Shown one piece after another: positions 54,627 to 64,000 of a stretch of DNA of 64,000 nucleotides. The DNA is from Ignavibacteriae bacterium HGW-Ignavibacteriae-4. GTDB taxonomy: Bacteria > Bacteroidota > Ignavibacteria > Kapaibacteriales > UBA2268. The stretch covers positions 1-64,000 of the forward strand of contig PGYR01000002.1 in assembly GCA_002839765.1 (NCBI GenBank), in the 5' to 3' direction. The position numbers and the translations under genes are program-made. The notes beneath the pieces were generated by a model, which saw only the letters and a program-made list of their open reading frames with translations, was not told where the DNA came from and made no database searches. Within the stretch, counting starts at the first letter, position 1, and each line of letters opens with the position of its first letter.

Positions 54627-56930
54627 TTATTGAATTCTTACCTTTTGTCCAACGCGGATTTTATTTGGATTCAATCGGCTATTAACTTTTACTATACTTT
54701 GTACAGTCACACCAAATTTATTAGCTATAGCAGCAAGAGTTTCGCCTCTGCGCACTTTATAGTATTTAGGTGCTATTTTTACTGTCTTAGGAGTAGAAGA
54801 AGAGCTACCTTTACCAAAAGATTCGTTAGTAACTTTCAAAGAAGTTCCTGTATATACAGTGTTTCCTTTTATTTTACTTTCGTTGATTGATTTCAACTCT
54901 CTTTCAGTCATTCCATATCTAGCAGCGATAGTACTTATTGTTTCGCCTCTTCTTACTTTATGGAATCTTGTTTCTTCTTTTACAGTTTTAACTTCGTCTC
55001 TTTTTGCTATCGCAGTATTGTTGTAAGTTCTAACTTTTAGGATTTGACCTGGGTAAATATTAGTACCATCTAGTCTATTTAGTTCTTGCAAATCAGCAAT
55101 CGATGTAGCATAATCGCCAGCTATTCTTCCTAAAGACTCACCTTTCTGAACATTGTGTCTAACTATAATTGTCTGAGATGCTTCTTGAGATTTGCCCTCA
55201 GCTAGATTCTCTACAGTTTTGTGTGCTACTATTAATTGTTGACCCACATTAAGGTTATCATCATGGCTAGACAATCCGTTCAATTCTTTTAGATAACTAA
55301 GTGAAATACCATATCTTCTAGCTATGCTGTATAGTGATTCACCCTTTCTTACCTCATGTGTTATATCTTTCGTACCGTCCATAGGATAGTAAGTGCCGGT
55401 TTTCTCTGAAGATAAATTCACTTCAGCATATCTCTCTGCAGAAATTGGAATTTTCAAATTGCTACCAGCAGATAGTTTAGCTTTCGAATTTCCTAAATCA
55501 TTCAGTTGAACTAAATCTTCTGTTGTTACACCATATTTAACTGAGATTTTAGATAATGTCTCATATCTATCAACTGTGTGAGTTACCCAAGGTTGTTTTT
55601 CCGAGTCTTTCAAATTTGCAAAGTTCTTAGAAAATAATTCTGTTGAACCTTTTGGAATCTTTAATTCATAAGAAGCTACATCTGGAGGTGTACATCCCTT
55701 AATTAATTCGGGGTTAAGTGCTTGTAACTGTTCTTCCGATATATTAGCACATTTAGCTAATACATCTAAATTTACAGGCTCGAAAGTAGTATAAGTATCG
55801 TAAAGAAATTCTTCTTCTAGTTCTAATTCATCTATGTTATAACCGTATTGCTCTGGATTCATTGCTATAACTGCAGTAGCTATATACAATGGTACATAGT
55901 GTCTAGTCTCTTTAGGTAGTCTCTCTCTAACTTCCCAATAATCAGGATTAGTTTTTCCAGTTCTTCTTATTGCACGTCTAACTCGTCCTTGACCGCAATT
56001 ATAAGAAGCTAATGCTAAATGCCAATTACCGAATTCTGCGTGCAATTCTTTTAGATATCGCATTGCCGCTCTTGTAGATTTCTCAGGGTCTCTACGTTCA
56101 TCCACCCAATAAGAATCATTGTCATTTAGTCCAAAATCACGACCCGTTGCTCTCATAAATTGCCATAAACCAACTGCTTTAGCTTTTGATAACGCATTAG
56201 GATTCAAGGCACTTTCTATCATAGAGAGATACACAATTTCTTCTGGCATATTCTCTTCGGCTGCGATTCTTTTCATCATCTTAAACCATTTACCAGAACG
56301 TTCTAACCATTTGCTGAAGAATTTTTTTGCTTTAGTTTGAGTCAACCACTGTATATTTTTTTCTACGTATTCATTCATATCCATCGGTACGAGCAATGAA
56401 TCAGGACCTACAAAAGGTAAAGTTCCATTATTTTCAGATACAAAATCGATAACAGGCAAATCTAATAATTCAACACCTGTCATAGTCTGATCGTTTTCTA
56501 AATCACTAATCATTCTATCACGGATGATAAATAGGGGTGCGTCTGCTTCTAATTTTGCAAAATCTGTAATGTAGTATTCGAAATCTTCGATGATAGCATT
56601 AGATAACTCGATGAAATCATCATTATATTCTATACCTGGGTAACTAGCAATTTTATTCAACTCATCTAATGATTGAGAGAAAAAATCTGCGGATTTGGTT
56701 GTGTCTTTTCTTTGTATATAAATTAATGCCGTAAGATATTTTCTTCTAGAACTTTCTAGTGAATTTTTTATACCTTTTTCATAATTTTCTTTAATTATGG
56801 GATATTTGTCGAGAACCGAATACTCATCTGGAAATAAGTAAATTTTGTTCGCGCTGGGGACAGCGGCAGTTGCCGTGACCGAAAGCCCTGCTATCAGGGC
56901 AGCTGTAAAAAAGCTGCAGATAAATCTCAT
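54627..56930 (-). CDS. MltD-like lytic transglycosylase with five LysM repeats
   Basis: A 767-residue exported peptidoglycan-cleaving enzyme. Signal peptide (about 1-22), a helical N-terminal region, then an SLT domain at about 215-345 with likely catalytic Glu239 in SMIESALNP and AVGLWQFM and ASYNCGQGRVRRAI motifs. A degenerate LysM-like unit (about 375-430) precedes five clear LysM domains, each with a YETLSKIS / GESLYSIA / GESLGRIA / GETISTIA / GETLAAIA core. LysM units bind glycan strands. E. coli MltD has two LysM units, so this array is long. Monocistronic; the 238-base gap to 57169 should hold divergent promoters but no clear consensus is seen. Confidence 0.92.
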   Translation of the reverse strand: MRFICSFFTAALIAGLSVTATAAVPSANKIYLFPDEYSVLDKYPIIKENYEKGIKNSLESSRRKYLTALIYIQRKDTTKSADFFSQSLDELNKIASYPGIEYNDDFIELSNAIIEDFEYYITDFAKLEADAPLFIIRDRMISDLENDQTMTGVELLDLPVIDFVSENNGTLPFVGPDSLLVPMDMNEYVEKNIQWLTQTKAKKFFSKWLERSGKWFKMMKRIAAEENMPEEIVYLSMIESALNPNALSKAKAVGLWQFMRATGRDFGLNDNDSYWVDERRDPEKSTRAAMRYLKELHAEFGNWHLALASYNCGQGRVRRAIRRTGKTNPDYWEVRERLPKETRHYVPLYIATAVIAMNPEQYGYNIDELELEEEFLYDTYTTFEPVNLDVLAKCANISEEQLQALNPELIKGCTPPDVASYELKIPKGSTELFSKNFANLKDSEKQPWVTHTVDRYETLSKISVKYGVTTEDLVQLNDLGNSKAKLSAGSNLKIPISAERYAEVNLSSEKTGTYYPMDGTKDITHEVRKGESLYSIARRYGISLSYLKELNGLSSHDDNLNVGQQLIVAHKTVENLAEGKSQEASQTIIVRHNVQKGESLGRIAGDYATSIADLQELNRLDGTNIYPGQILKVRTYNNTAIAKRDEVKTVKEETRFHKVRRGETISTIAARYGMTERELKSINESKIKGNTVYTGTSLKVTNESFGKGSSSSTPKTVKIAPKYYKVRRGETLAAIANKFGVTVQSIVKVNSRLNPNKIRVGQKVRIQ

Positions 56931-57168
56931 ATATAGATTCCGCTTTGTTAAGTAAATTCTTTCTATGCTCTATACTTCAAGATTTAATTTAAAACAAAAG
57001 TTTCTAAAAACCAACATCATTTTTTTTGCAGTAGAGCATTTTTAAGTACGATAGTGTCTATAAAAAGTTTTAATAATCTTTGGTATAATTAATGCTGTGA
57101 ATTTTAATTCATAAATAGTATTAATTATTTATGTTTTTAATTTTAATTTTACTAAGTTTGAGTACTTT

Positions 57169-60084
57169 ATGATTAGATTTTCATTTTACATATCACTATT
57201 GTTAATATTCTTGCTGAATTCCACTTCTAATAGTGTGTTCGGGCAATCGGCAGCTAGTCCATCTAATTGGCTATTCCCTAATGGAAATTACGCTGCTACG
57301 CAGAATAATCATAGGAAGTCATTCGATCAGACCATTAGTAATTTCAAAATTAAGATTGTCAATAACAGAATATCAGGCGATTTACAACCATTGATCGGTA
57401 ATATGGTTGATAATGATAAAATTACTTCTGCCTTCCCTTACGCTCCTAACGAGATAGTTGTGGTTTCTGGTAGAGACATAATAATACTAGATGGTGCTGG
57501 TAGAGTATATACTAAAACCCTTGATAATAGTATATTACCTATAAAAGGTGTTTCGTTTCTATTCGATTCACTAGCTACTGGGTACAAACAAGACGTAAAC
57601 TCTCACGTTATAATGGCATTAGAAACAATAGAAAGTGTTAGCGATGATTCTCTTGCACATAGCTATTTAGCGGGGTACGATAACAAAAAAAGTGAGCTAG
57701 TTCTTCACAAAAGATTAGCAATTGATATGAGAGATTACCCTGATAATATTTACAATTCAATTAGACCCTTTTTCGGAAAATTAAGAAATAATAATATTCA
57801 AGTGTTTTCTACTTTAGATATCTATAATCCAAATGTAATAGACACACTTGCTGTTGATGCTCCTTATCTAAGAGGGTTGACGCATTTTAATTCGGCTATC
57901 GAATTCCCGAACTTCCCTTTGCCAGACATTGGGGACGATACTACAAACAGAATAGAGTTAGCTAATAGAATAGGTATAGACCAACCGTCTATCACACAAT
58001 TAGCAAGTGGTACTACTCTGGCCTTTATGCCTACTGTACCCGACACTTCATTGAATCTGAATATCACCAATAAACTTGGCGGTACTACAAACGCGTCTAA
58101 TAGTTATTTATATAGCTTTGATATAACAGGTGCTGCAATTTCTAATAATTTCGCACCTATTAATATATCGGACAGCTTGAATGGTATTAAACCTTTCACT
58201 AGACCTTATATAGTAGAGCTGAATAATGGTAGTCTTACACCTCAGAAATATATATTACAAACTGAGCAATACCAAGGAGACGAGGGCTCAGAAGGTATAT
58301 CTAAACTACATTTACTCGATATGAATGGTAATTTCATAACTTCTCCCAATGGAGCAATACCCTCATTTGTTGGTGATAGCAACCACTTCTGGTCAATCGC
58401 TGTAGGTGATTTGGACGGAACGAGCAATGAGTGGTTACCTTTCTTCCCAAATAATCCTGGTAAAGAGATAATCGCAACACAGAGCTCTAGAAATTTTGCA
58501 CATGCGAATAGTAGAATATTTATTCTAAAATATGATGACACAAAAATTATAGATAAGCCTACCCCTCCTAATACTCAGTTATTCCCTTTCGATACTATTG
58601 CAGCAGCAAGAATAAACGGAAGAGTAGTAGCTGTTAACGATATGGATAATGCTCCAGATGAGAAAGAGGAAATAGTAATAGTAGATGGCTCGAAGATAAT
58701 GATATTGGGACTTAGAAATTACGAAGATCCAATGTACAGAGCTGGCAATCCGATGGATACTCTTTATTACAAGGATTTTGATAAAGAAGATATATATGCG
58801 GTAGAAGTAGCAGATATGGATGGTGATGGACTAAATGACTTAATAGTCACTACATTCAAAGCTACTTATATAATAGGTACTCCACTTAAAAATGTGTTGA
58901 CTTTATTAGAGCCAACAATCCAGATGACACCACCGCAAGAGTATTGCCCCGGAGATAGCGTTGAGCTAGTATGGGAAAACAAAATATTAGGTATTGGTAC
59001 AATTGACATTGACTTCATTGATATGACTGACACTTCAGCTATTGATACTTTTGTAGTTAGAACATTAGTAATGAATGATAAAGATACTGTTTCTACTATG
59101 ATAAGTTTGGATAGTACTTTTATTGGAAAGACTGGATATTTCATAATTAAAAGTACAATAGAGCCAGATGAGTTAAGAGATTCTTCTGCTACTATTAGCA
59201 TATTAGATTTCGGATTAACTAATTTTATGATGTCCGATACAGTACTTACAGTAGGCGAGACTCTTACTTTTGGTGGTGAAATCAATTGTTTCGATTCAGT
59301 AATTGTTGAAACTAGATTCCTAGATTCTACTTGGCAGTATCTGGCAACAATAGGCTCTACTAATGCTCCTATTTTTGGATATATGGACACTATACCGTGC
59401 TTGCCTATATTCAGTTGCGATGCTATGGATTTGGATAGTATTTATCACTACAAGATAACAGCTTACAAAAGTATGTACAGCAAGGAATTGACAGAGTTCT
59501 CAATTAAAGTGCGACCTGCTCCTTTCCCTATAAAAATAGAAGTAGAAAATACAGTTGACCCAACACAGAGATTCAGTTGGGATCCACTAGACTTCCCTTA
59601 TCCTTGCGATACTATTAGTATAATGAGAAGCTATAACAATGGACTAAGTTTTACGTTAGAAGCTAATGTAAGTCTATCATCAATGAGCTACAGATGGCAA
59701 ATACCACTAGATGCTCCTGATGATGTTGTTTTCAGATTTTGCTGCGAAAGTTCATGTATGAGAATAGATACTTTGCTATCGGATATAGAGCCAAACTACA
59801 TAAACGTAGTAGCTCCGAACCCATTTGACCCAAGCAGAGAGGAAGTAAAATTTGTATATAAAGTACCGAAATCGGGTGATATAACTATCAAAATACTCGA
59901 TGAGTCAAATAGAGAAGTAGTAACCATTGCGAATAAGCAATTTAGGGATGAATCATTCGCTCACGTAGATACGTGGAACGGCAGGATGCCAAGCGGAGAC
60001 TTTGTTGCAAATGGATTATATTATTTATACATAGAGTTTCCTGATGGGAAACGCGAGTTTTACCCAATATATGTAAGAAGATAA
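57169..60084 (+). CDS. large secreted protein with FG-GAP-like repeats and FlgD-Ig-like tail
   Basis: A 971-residue exported protein with signal peptide (about 1-25). Residues about 30-590 look like a propeller; one repeat is a clear FG-GAP/VCBS motif (VADMDGDGLNDLIVTTF), another reads VGDLDGTSNEWLPFF. Ig-like modules follow at about 590-870 (YCPGDSVELVWENK). The end (APNPFDPSREEVKFVYKVP ... WNGRMPSGDFVANGLYYLYIEF) is the FlgD-Ig-like form of a T9SS sorting tail. A response regulator begins 21 bases downstream. Function unknown; display on the surface inferred. Confidence 0.85.
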   Translation: MIRFSFYISLLLIFLLNSTSNSVFGQSAASPSNWLFPNGNYAATQNNHRKSFDQTISNFKIKIVNNRISGDLQPLIGNMVDNDKITSAFPYAPNEIVVVSGRDIIILDGAGRVYTKTLDNSILPIKGVSFLFDSLATGYKQDVNSHVIMALETIESVSDDSLAHSYLAGYDNKKSELVLHKRLAIDMRDYPDNIYNSIRPFFGKLRNNNIQVFSTLDIYNPNVIDTLAVDAPYLRGLTHFNSAIEFPNFPLPDIGDDTTNRIELANRIGIDQPSITQLASGTTLAFMPTVPDTSLNLNITNKLGGTTNASNSYLYSFDITGAAISNNFAPINISDSLNGIKPFTRPYIVELNNGSLTPQKYILQTEQYQGDEGSEGISKLHLLDMNGNFITSPNGAIPSFVGDSNHFWSIAVGDLDGTSNEWLPFFPNNPGKEIIATQSSRNFAHANSRIFILKYDDTKIIDKPTPPNTQLFPFDTIAAARINGRVVAVNDMDNAPDEKEEIVIVDGSKIMILGLRNYEDPMYRAGNPMDTLYYKDFDKEDIYAVEVADMDGDGLNDLIVTTFKATYIIGTPLKNVLTLLEPTIQMTPPQEYCPGDSVELVWENKILGIGTIDIDFIDMTDTSAIDTFVVRTLVMNDKDTVSTMISLDSTFIGKTGYFIIKSTIEPDELRDSSATISILDFGLTNFMMSDTVLTVGETLTFGGEINCFDSVIVETRFLDSTWQYLATIGSTNAPIFGYMDTIPCLPIFSCDAMDLDSIYHYKITAYKSMYSKELTEFSIKVRPAPFPIKIEVENTVDPTQRFSWDPLDFPYPCDTISIMRSYNNGLSFTLEANVSLSSMSYRWQIPLDAPDDVVFRFCCESSCMRIDTLLSDIEPNYINVVAPNPFDPSREEVKFVYKVPKSGDITIKILDESNREVVTIANKQFRDESFAHVDTWNGRMPSGDFVANGLYYLYIEFPDGKREFYPIYVRR

Positions 60085-60105
60085 AATCAAATTAATAGGT
60101 TTGCA

Positions 60106-60828
60106 ATGAGAGTTTTAATAATCGAAGATGAAATAAAGATAGCAACGTTCATGAAGAACGGCTTGAAACAAGAAAGATATGAGGTAGATCTAGAAACAAA
60201 TGGGCGTGATGGTTTGGATTTAGCTATGAATACCCAATATGACCTTATACTATTGGACGTGATGTTACCCGGGATGAATGGGATTGACATACTAAAAGAG
60301 CTAAGGGCCAATAACTATAATGTACCAGTAATACTTATATCTGCACTAGATTCGACAGAAGATAGAGTAAACGGATTGGATTTCGGTGCAGATGATTATA
60401 TCTCAAAACCCTTTAGCTTCGATGAGTTAGCCGCAAGGATTAGAGCAATTCTACGTAGAACTCAGAAGCACAAATCTACTAAACTCCACGCTGGAGAAGT
60501 AACACTAGATACAGTTACTCACCTAGCTTACAGAGACAACAAGGAAATAGAGCTAACTACTAAAGAGTATTCACTACTTATGTTCCTTATGATTCATAAG
60601 AATAAAGTATTGACGAGAAACTCAATTACTCAGAATGTATGGCGAGAAGATATAGACAAAGATTCGAACGTGATAGATGTATATATCAAAAAACTCCGTA
60701 GTAAAATAGAGAAGAAAGGAACAAGGCCAACTATACAGAGTATCCGTTCGGTCGGCTACAGGCTAAGAGACGACTCAGCTTTGGAAGAGTTCAAAAACAA
60801 AGATTCCAAAGACAAAAAAGATAAATAA
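60106..60828 (+). CDS. OmpR/PhoB-type response regulator
   Basis: A 240-residue two-domain transcription regulator. Receiver domain about 1-120 with acidic pair Asp8-Glu9, phospho-acceptor Asp51 in LLDVMLPGMNG and Lys101 in SKPFSFDE. Winged-helix DNA-binding domain about 130-228 (LTTKEYSLLMFLMIHKNKVLTR ... VIDVYIKKLRSKIEK ... IRSVGYRLR). A basic tail closes it. No histidine kinase is adjacent: the transcript seems to run from the 971-residue secreted protein into this gene and then stop at a terminator. The kinase must be elsewhere. Confidence 0.93.
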   Translation: MRVLIIEDEIKIATFMKNGLKQERYEVDLETNGRDGLDLAMNTQYDLILLDVMLPGMNGIDILKELRANNYNVPVILISALDSTEDRVNGLDFGADDYISKPFSFDELAARIRAILRRTQKHKSTKLHAGEVTLDTVTHLAYRDNKEIELTTKEYSLLMFLMIHKNKVLTRNSITQNVWREDIDKDSNVIDVYIKKLRSKIEKKGTRPTIQSIRSVGYRLRDDSALEEFKNKDSKDKKDK

Positions 60829-60833
60829 TAATG

Positions 60834-60865
60834 AAAGCCATCGGTACTAATCGATGGCTTTTTTG
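60834..60865 (+). terminator. rho-independent terminator of the response regulator gene
   Basis: AAAGCCATCG / CGATGGCTTT stem with an 8-base loop and T-tail, six bases past the stop. Confidence 0.88.
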
Positions 60866-60905
60866 TTTTATTAGATAATGGTTAAGTTTTCTTCCCGATG
60901 TATTG

Positions 60906-60925
60906 CCGTTGGCTTTAGCCAACGG
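60906..60925. repeat. CCGTTGGC-TTTA-GCCAACGG palindrome
   Basis: A perfect 8-base-pair hairpin with a 4-base loop. It is part of a repeat patch filling 60880-61176, in which the 110-residue plus-strand ORF is not a gene. Confidence 0.55.
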
Positions 60926-60992
60926 ATTACAGTCAGACCTAAACCTAAGCGGATTTTAGTCCCATTAATATTGAACTACTACACAGAGTTCA

Positions 60993-61022
60993 CCTGGACT
61001 CTTCGCTTCGTTCAGAGTAACG
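60993..61022 (-). repeat. interspersed CGTTACTCTGAACG...GAAGAGTCCAGG repeat, inverted
   Basis: Minus-strand copy of the family at 5488 and 53312, with a shorter core (GAACGAAGCG). A degenerate piece (CAGCACAGGCACTCCCGTTC) follows at about 61074. Confidence 0.55.
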
Positions 61023-61176
61023 TTTTTACATGGTTGATGGGGGATTTGAGCCGTATAACATCGGATTCGTTCAGCACAGGCACTCCCGTTCAGTATGACG
61101 AGGCTGTCCTCTACTACCTTCTGTGGCACAGGCGTATGAATGATTTGAAAAGTACAAAAAAAAAGAATCAGCGGTA

Positions 61177-62529
61177 TTATACCACTTTCCCAGTTAGCTT
61201 CTTCGAATAATGAAGAAACCTCAGATATAGAAATAATCCAGAGAAGCTAAGACCAGCGAGGTAGCCATACCAAACACCAACAGCACCCATACCCATTGTA
61301 AAGGCAAAGATATAGGATAATGGGATACTTAGTCCCCAATAAGCTATCACTACGATTATAGTCGGAATTTTAACATCTTCTAATCCACGTAATACTCCTA
61401 AGCCAACGGCTTGTGCACCATCTACTATCTGGAAGAACCCAGCTATCATTAGCAATTGTGTTGATATTGCTATTACCATCTCATCATTAGTGAATATCAT
61501 TGATATTTGACGTCCGAGGAAAATAAAGCACAATGCTGTGAATATCATAAGTGCCATACCCATCACATAAGCAGAATTCCCAGCGTCACGCATCTTATGG
61601 TATTTCTCGTTACCAAGGAAATTACTAACTCTGATAGTAGCCGCAGTAGCTATACCAGTAGCAGCTAGAAATGCTAACGCTGATAAGCTTATGGCAATTT
61701 GATGTGCAGCTAGTGGATATACACCCAACCAACCCATCATAATAGTACCAGCTACAAAAGCACTAACTTCGAGTACAAATTGGAAGCCAATTGGTACACC
61801 AATTTTCAGTAGGTTTACTATACTTTCTCGACGGATTTTTAGTCGTTTTGCTGCTCGTAAATACTTCTGTACGCGCTTATCGCGGCTAAGGATTAAAAAT
61901 AGAAATACGGCCATCAATGACCTAGCTATAGTTGTAGCAACTCCAGCACCGAATAGTTCCCATCTAGGGAATCCAAACTCACCATATATCAGAAGGTAGT
62001 TCAATATTATATTTATAATATTACCGGCTAGACCGGCCCACATAGCAGGCATAGTTAGGGTTACTCCCTCGGCAAATTGTTTGAGAGACATATAATACAT
62101 AAATGGCACCATCGAGATAGATAGTGTCAAAAAGTATGGTATTGCAAGCTCCACAACTTCTGGCGGTTGATCCAATTTATCAAAGAAATAGGATGCCACC
62201 CACATAGCTATAGTAAGTAACAATCCAGTCCAAAGATAAATTATTTTTCCATTTTTCAAGTAAGATGCTATTTGACCATGCTTCTCATTTCCATAAGCAC
62301 GCCCAACGGCAGGGGTAAGCCCAATAGATAGTCCAATTCCAAAAATATAAATCATTATGAATACTGTATTGGCAAGGGAAGAAGCGGCAAGTAGTGTACT
62401 ATTGATGTTACCCACCATAGCATTATCTACAAGCGATGTCATCATGTGTCCAACTTGACCCATGATAACAGGAAACCCTATTCTCAGATTCTCTTTGTAA
62501 TGATTTTTATAGTCTTGTGAAAATATCAT
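61177..62529 (-). CDS. MATE family multidrug/sodium exporter
   Basis: A 450-residue inner-membrane antiporter with about 12 helices in two homologous halves. Seen: RIGFPVIMGQVGHMMTSLVDNAMVG at the start and KIGVPIGFQFVLEVSAFVAGTIMMGWLG at the start of the second half, both typical of NorM-type MATE proteins. Such exporters use sodium or proton gradients to expel cationic drugs. Its end lies in the repeat patch at 61176, and no terminator hairpin is clear. It starts 67 bases downstream of the aldolase gene, past that gene's terminator. Confidence 0.92.
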   Translation of the reverse strand: MIFSQDYKNHYKENLRIGFPVIMGQVGHMMTSLVDNAMVGNINSTLLAASSLANTVFIMIYIFGIGLSIGLTPAVGRAYGNEKHGQIASYLKNGKIIYLWTGLLLTIAMWVASYFFDKLDQPPEVVELAIPYFLTLSISMVPFMYYMSLKQFAEGVTLTMPAMWAGLAGNIINIILNYLLIYGEFGFPRWELFGAGVATTIARSLMAVFLFLILSRDKRVQKYLRAAKRLKIRRESIVNLLKIGVPIGFQFVLEVSAFVAGTIMMGWLGVYPLAAHQIAISLSALAFLAATGIATAATIRVSNFLGNEKYHKMRDAGNSAYVMGMALMIFTALCFIFLGRQISMIFTNDEMVIAISTQLLMIAGFFQIVDGAQAVGLGVLRGLEDVKIPTIIVVIAYWGLSIPLSYIFAFTMGMGAVGVWYGYLAGLSFSGLFLYLRFLHYSKKLTGKVV

Positions 62530-62536
62530 TGGCTTT

Positions 62537-62570
62537 AAAAAATAAAAATCCCTCTTTTAAGAGGGATTCA
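62537..62570 (-). terminator. rho-independent terminator of the aldolase gene
   Basis: AATCCCTCTT / AAGAGGGATT palindrome followed on the minus strand by a T-rich TTTTTATTTTTT tail. It lies between the aldolase stop and the MATE start. Confidence 0.75.
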
Positions 62571-62596
62571 GAATAATATTCAGGTTACGTTTTTTA

Positions 62597-63664
62597 TTAT
62601 GCTATAGTTACTTCTTTGCTCAAGTAAACATCTTGTATAGCATTAAGCAATTCAACACCTTCATTCAGTGGTCTTTGGAATGCTTTTCTACCAGAGATAA
62701 GCCCCAATCCACCAGCACGTTTATTGATAACAGCAGTTGCAACAGCTTCTTGCATATCATTAGCTCCAGAAGCACCACCACTATTGATTAGTCCTGCTCT
62801 TCCCATGTAGCAATTAGCTACTTGTAATCTAGCTAAGTCTATCGGGTGATCAGATACCATTGTTTCATACATGTTCTTATCATATTTGCCATAGCTAGTT
62901 CCATTCGAATTAATTGCAATATAACCGCCATTATTAGTTGGCAATTTCTGCTTGATTATATCTGCTTGGATAGTTACACCAAGGTGATTAGCTTGTGAAG
63001 TCAAATCAGCAGATGCGTGATAATCAACGCCATCTACTTTGAAATCATTGCTTCTTAGATAGCACCAAAGTACAGTTGCCATACCTAGTTCATGTGCTCT
63101 CTCGAATGCTTCAGCTACTTCTACAATCTGAGCTGTGCTTTCTTCGGAACCGAAGTAAATAGTAGCTCCAACTGCAGCTGCTCCCATATCATAAGCTCTA
63201 TCAACGCTGCCGAACATAATTTGGTCGAAAGTGTTAGGAGACGTCATTAGTTCATTATGATTGATTTTCACGATGAAAGGTATCTTGTGAGCATATTTAC
63301 GTGCTACCATACCCAATACTCCAAAAGTAGATGCAACTGCATTACAGCCACCTTCTATAGCCAATTTCACGATATTCTCAGGGTCAAAGTAATCAGGATT
63401 CTTTGTGAAACTTGCACTTCCACTGTGCTCTATACCTTGGTCAACTGGTAATATTGACATATAGCCAGTATTTGCTAATCTACCAGTCTGGTACATCCAC
63501 TCCAGACTACCCAATACTCTGTTGTTTCTATCAGATTGAATGAATATATCATCTACAAAATTAGGAGATGGTAAATGCAATCTATCCTTGCTGATTTTTG
63601 GAGTGTTAAACTCTAATAAATTTTTTGCTTGGTCGCCTAGGCGTTCCGTAATTTTATCTATCAT
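62597..63664 (-). CDS. fbaB: class I fructose-bisphosphate aldolase (FbaB/DhnA type)
   Basis: A glycolytic and gluconeogenic aldolase of the DhnA/FbaB class, which works through a Schiff base rather than zinc. Seen: [15 protein letters not shown] (phosphate and entry-site region), [26 protein letters not shown] and [12 protein letters not shown], all typical of the E. coli FbaB group; one of the lysines in these segments is the Schiff-base residue. I choose the ATG at 63664 (355 residues), which matches the usual length of about 350; the track's 63715 adds 17 unconserved residues. Ends in a terminator. Confidence 0.92.
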   Translation of the reverse strand: MIDKITERLGDQAKNLLEFNTPKISKDRLHLPSPNFVDDIFIQSDRNNRVLGSLEWMYQTGRLANTGYMSILPVDQGIEHSGSASFTKNPDYFDPENIVKLAIEGGCNAVASTFGVLGMVARKYAHKIPFIVKINHNELMTSPNTFDQIMFGSVDRAYDMGAAAVGATIYFGSEESTAQIVEVAEAFERAHELGMATVLWCYLRSNDFKVDGVDYHASADLTSQANHLGVTIQADIIKQKLPTNNGGYIAINSNGTSYGKYDKNMYETMVSDHPIDLARLQVANCYMGRAGLINSGGASGANDMQEAVATAVINKRAGGLGLISGRKAFQRPLNEGVELLNAIQDVYLSKEVTIA

Positions 63665-63721
63665 TTTTCTGCTCTTTGAATAAAATAACTTGTCAAAAAT
63701 AATACATTTAGTCACATAAAA

Positions 63722-63751
63722 AAAGCGGGTTTACTATAACCCGCCTTTTTA
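63722..63751 (-). terminator. rho-independent terminator of the right-edge gene
   Basis: GCGGGTT / AACCCGC hairpin with a 6-base loop and T-run on the minus strand; T-runs on both sides could let it act in either direction. Confidence 0.75.
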
Positions 63752-63774
63752 ATTTACAACAATTGAGAAAAAGT

Positions 63775-64000
63775 CTATTTAACTTTTACAAAAGTTTGAC
63801 TTTTCACGAATGGTCCACTAATAAATCGTAGCATATAAACACCTGATGGGATATCACTTACATCAAGACTCTCGGTGCTAATACCAAAATTAGCAGTACC
63901 GTCTTTCACAACTTTAGTCAATTTGCCAGTCGAGTTATATAATTCTATACGAATGTTATTTTCGTATGGAAGTTCGTATTTTACATTCAATATATCATTC
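63775..64000 (-). CDS. T9SS C-terminal sorting domain of a gene cut by the right edge
   Basis: The frame stays open to the edge beyond the track's TTG start (NDIL precedes NVKYELPYEN), so this is only the last 74 codons. They form a T9SS tail: YELPYENNIRIELYNSTGKL, then SGVYMLRFISG and FVKVK. The body of the protein lies outside the window, so nothing further can be said. Terminator 24 bases downstream. Confidence 0.8.
   Translation of the reverse strand, partial: NDILNVKYELPYENNIRIELYNSTGKLTKVVKDGTANFGISTESLDVSDIPSGVYMLRFISGPFVKSQTFVKVK

Noticed and set aside
60878-61210. Plus-strand ORF of 110 residues
   Set aside because: It runs through dispersed repeat elements and into the end of the MATE gene; composition is not protein-like.

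Overview
The window looks like an AT-rich chromosome segment of a Bacteroidota/FCB-group bacterium, possibly a Kapabacteria- or Ignavibacteria-like lineage. Evidence: many secreted proteins end in type IX secretion (T9SS) or FlgD-Ig-like C-terminal tails (PNP...N...G.Y.V.L...); PKD, choice-of-anchor-D, Kelch and BNR surface proteins are common; and the tRNA gene has a Bacteroidetes-type promoter (TTG-N18-TATATTTG). Shine-Dalgarno sites are nevertheless clear in front of several genes, which is less typical of classical Bacteroidetes. Lineage is inferred from gene content only. No T9SS apparatus gene, CRISPR array, rRNA, transposase or integrase is visible.

Layout. 1-1276 (-): 5' part of a YadA-head-like fibre protein open at the left edge and absent from the ORF track. 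1.5-5.2 kb: HtrA/DegP protease, truncated globin, MtaB tRNA methylthiotransferase. 5.2-5.7 kb: decayed interspersed repeats. 5.7-9.8 kb: two tandem mosaic BNR surface proteins (the second has ATA where its start codon should be) and a PKD protein. 9.8-12.2 kb: small membrane protein, sterol-desaturase-family enzyme coupled to a small anchored protein, AhpD-like protein. 12.3-16.5 kb: thrS-gmk and a tandem pair of outer-membrane barrels. 16.6-17.1 kb: tRNA(CAT) followed by inverted repeats and three CACGAT iterons, resembling an old integration site. 17.1-32.7 kb: surface-protein block with a 1482-aa T9SS cargo, an inverted pair of repeats, a precise 571-bp tandem gene duplication with dual-coding junction, a lipoprotein, and an operon of two large choice-of-anchor-D cargos flanking a dual-OmpA protein.

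33.2-36.0 kb: RidA, lipoprotein, glyoxalase-fold protein and an ECF42-type sigma factor, translationally coupled. 36.0-39.3 kb: DUF1003 membrane protein, a frameshifted T9SS protein and its intact paralogue with near-identical tail. 39.5-44.3 kb: PaaI thioesterase, VPS10/BNR protein, thiolase. 44.4-49.9 kb: second anchor-D cargo plus dual-OmpA pair, paralogous in layout to the 23.9-32.7 kb locus. 50-53.2 kb: two POT peptide transporters. 53.4-56.9 kb: metK and a MltD-like transglycosylase with five LysM repeats. 57.2-60.8 kb: secreted FG-GAP-like protein and an OmpR-type response regulator without a kinase. 61.2-63.7 kb: MATE exporter and class I fructose-bisphosphate aldolase. The right edge cuts a further T9SS-tail gene.

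The best candidates for an undescribed system are the repeated cargo-plus-dual-OmpA loci, the tandem duplicated exported gene pair, and the mosaic BNR pair. Functions of these are unknown; everything beyond domain recognition is inference.
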